A DNA stretch of 7,991 nt from Microcaldota archaeon (GTDB lineage: Archaea > Micrarchaeota > Micrarchaeia > Burarchaeales > Burarchaeaceae), in contig QMVF01000031.1 of assembly GCA_003660965.1 (NCBI GenBank), positions 1 to 7,991 on the forward strand, read 5' to 3'. A program made the position numbers and the translations under genes. Within the stretch, counting starts at the first letter, position 1, and every line of letters starts with the position of its first letter. The notes beneath the pieces are model-generated. The model worked only from the letters and a program-made list of their open reading frames with translations, searched no databases and was not told the origin of the DNA. This document shows positions 7,606 through 7,991 of this stretch, in pieces.

Positions 7606-7991
7606 TCAATACTCAACAAGCTCTTCGGGCTTGAAAAATCTCCTCACTTCCTTCTCAGCAGTCTCAACTGAGTCGCTTGCATGCACTATATTTGCCTGAA
7701 TATCAGTGCCATAATCCCCTCTAATAGTTCCCTTCTCAGCCTTCTTAGAATCAGTAGGCCCGCAAAGCTCTCTCACCCTCTCAACCGCACCCTCTCCTTC
7801 AAGCACTCCGAAGATTACAGGCGTGCTGGTCATGAACTCAACAATCCTTCCAAAGAACGGCTTGTCTTTAAGATGGGCATAATGAACATCGCACATGGCC
7901 GGCGTGAGCCTTCCCACCCTAAGTGCTATAATGCGCAGGCCTGCTTTCTCAAACCTGCTAAGAACAGTTCCAACCAGCCCCTTAGTAATGC
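7606..7991 (-). CDS. ndk: Nucleoside diphosphate kinase, 5' end cut by the window
   Basis: Transfers the terminal phosphate of NTPs to NDPs through a phosphohistidine, keeping GTP and other triphosphates balanced. The frame stays open to the right edge, so only about 127 residues are visible. The extra upstream residues read ITKGLVGTVLSRFEKAGLRI, which aligns with the conserved helix that follows the KPD motif; roughly a dozen N-terminal residues lie off the window. The family features seen are the HLKDKPFF segment, LEGEGAVERVRELCGPTD, GTIRGDYG and NIVHASDS, which holds the active-site His. The C-terminus KPEELVEY is typical. A GTG at 7917 (Val in LRVGRLTP) is internal and should not be taken as the start. 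It lies just upstream of aIF5B, as in many archaea. Identification is secure. Confidence 0.95.
   Translation of the reverse strand, partial: ITKGLVGTVLSRFEKAGLRIIALRVGRLTPAMCDVHYAHLKDKPFFGRIVEFMTSTPVIFGVLEGEGAVERVRELCGPTDSKKAEKGTIRGDYGTDIQANIVHASDSVETAEKEVRRFFKPEELVEY

Noticed and set aside
7915..7917. GTG as a possible start of NDK
   Set aside because: The open frame continues upstream to the window edge with clearly conserved NDK sequence, so this Val is internal.

Overview
The window looks like a compact stretch of archaeal chromosome. The evidence is an archaeal ATP-dependent DNA ligase, ribosomal protein eS6, the initiation factors aIF2-gamma and aIF5B, TATA boxes at archaeal distances from starts, and GGTGAT-type Shine-Dalgarno sites. 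The archaeal core genes and near-complete lack of spacers fit a small streamlined genome, possibly DPANN or an early-branching euryarchaeal lineage. I cannot place it more precisely by eye. No gap exceeds about 70 bases. I saw no rRNA, tRNA, CRISPR array or insertion sequence.

Layout, left to right. (1) 1-801 (+): an unrecognised, charged, coiled-coil-rich protein of 266 aa, convergent with the ligase. (2) 816-2567 (-): replicative-type ATP-dependent DNA ligase. (3) 2568-2629: a 62-bp divergent spacer with one near-symmetric TATA element that can serve both flanking genes. (4) 2630-3631 (+): DUF389 family membrane protein with a TTG start. (5) 3628-7991 (-): a translation-centred cluster read from right to left: nucleoside diphosphate kinase (cut by the window edge), aIF5B, eS6, aIF2-gamma, then a small four-helix membrane protein whose start overlaps the aIF2-gamma stop.

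The order ndk - infB - rps6e - eif2g is a known conserved archaeal block, usually preceded by L7Ae, S28e and L24e; those would lie beyond the right edge. aIF2-gamma carries initiator tRNA to the small subunit, aIF5B drives subunit joining, eS6 is a small-subunit protein, and NDK regenerates GTP and other NTPs. TATA-like elements ahead of infB and rps6e suggest these genes can also be transcribed separately.

I found no clearly new multi-gene system. The points most worth a second look are the four-helix membrane protein coupled to aIF2-gamma, the shared divergent TATA element, two TTG starts with a common TGAT-N3-start layout, an altered G5 motif in aIF2-gamma, a ligase whose usual PCNA-binding loop lacks its aromatic residues, and the uncharacterised coiled-coil protein.
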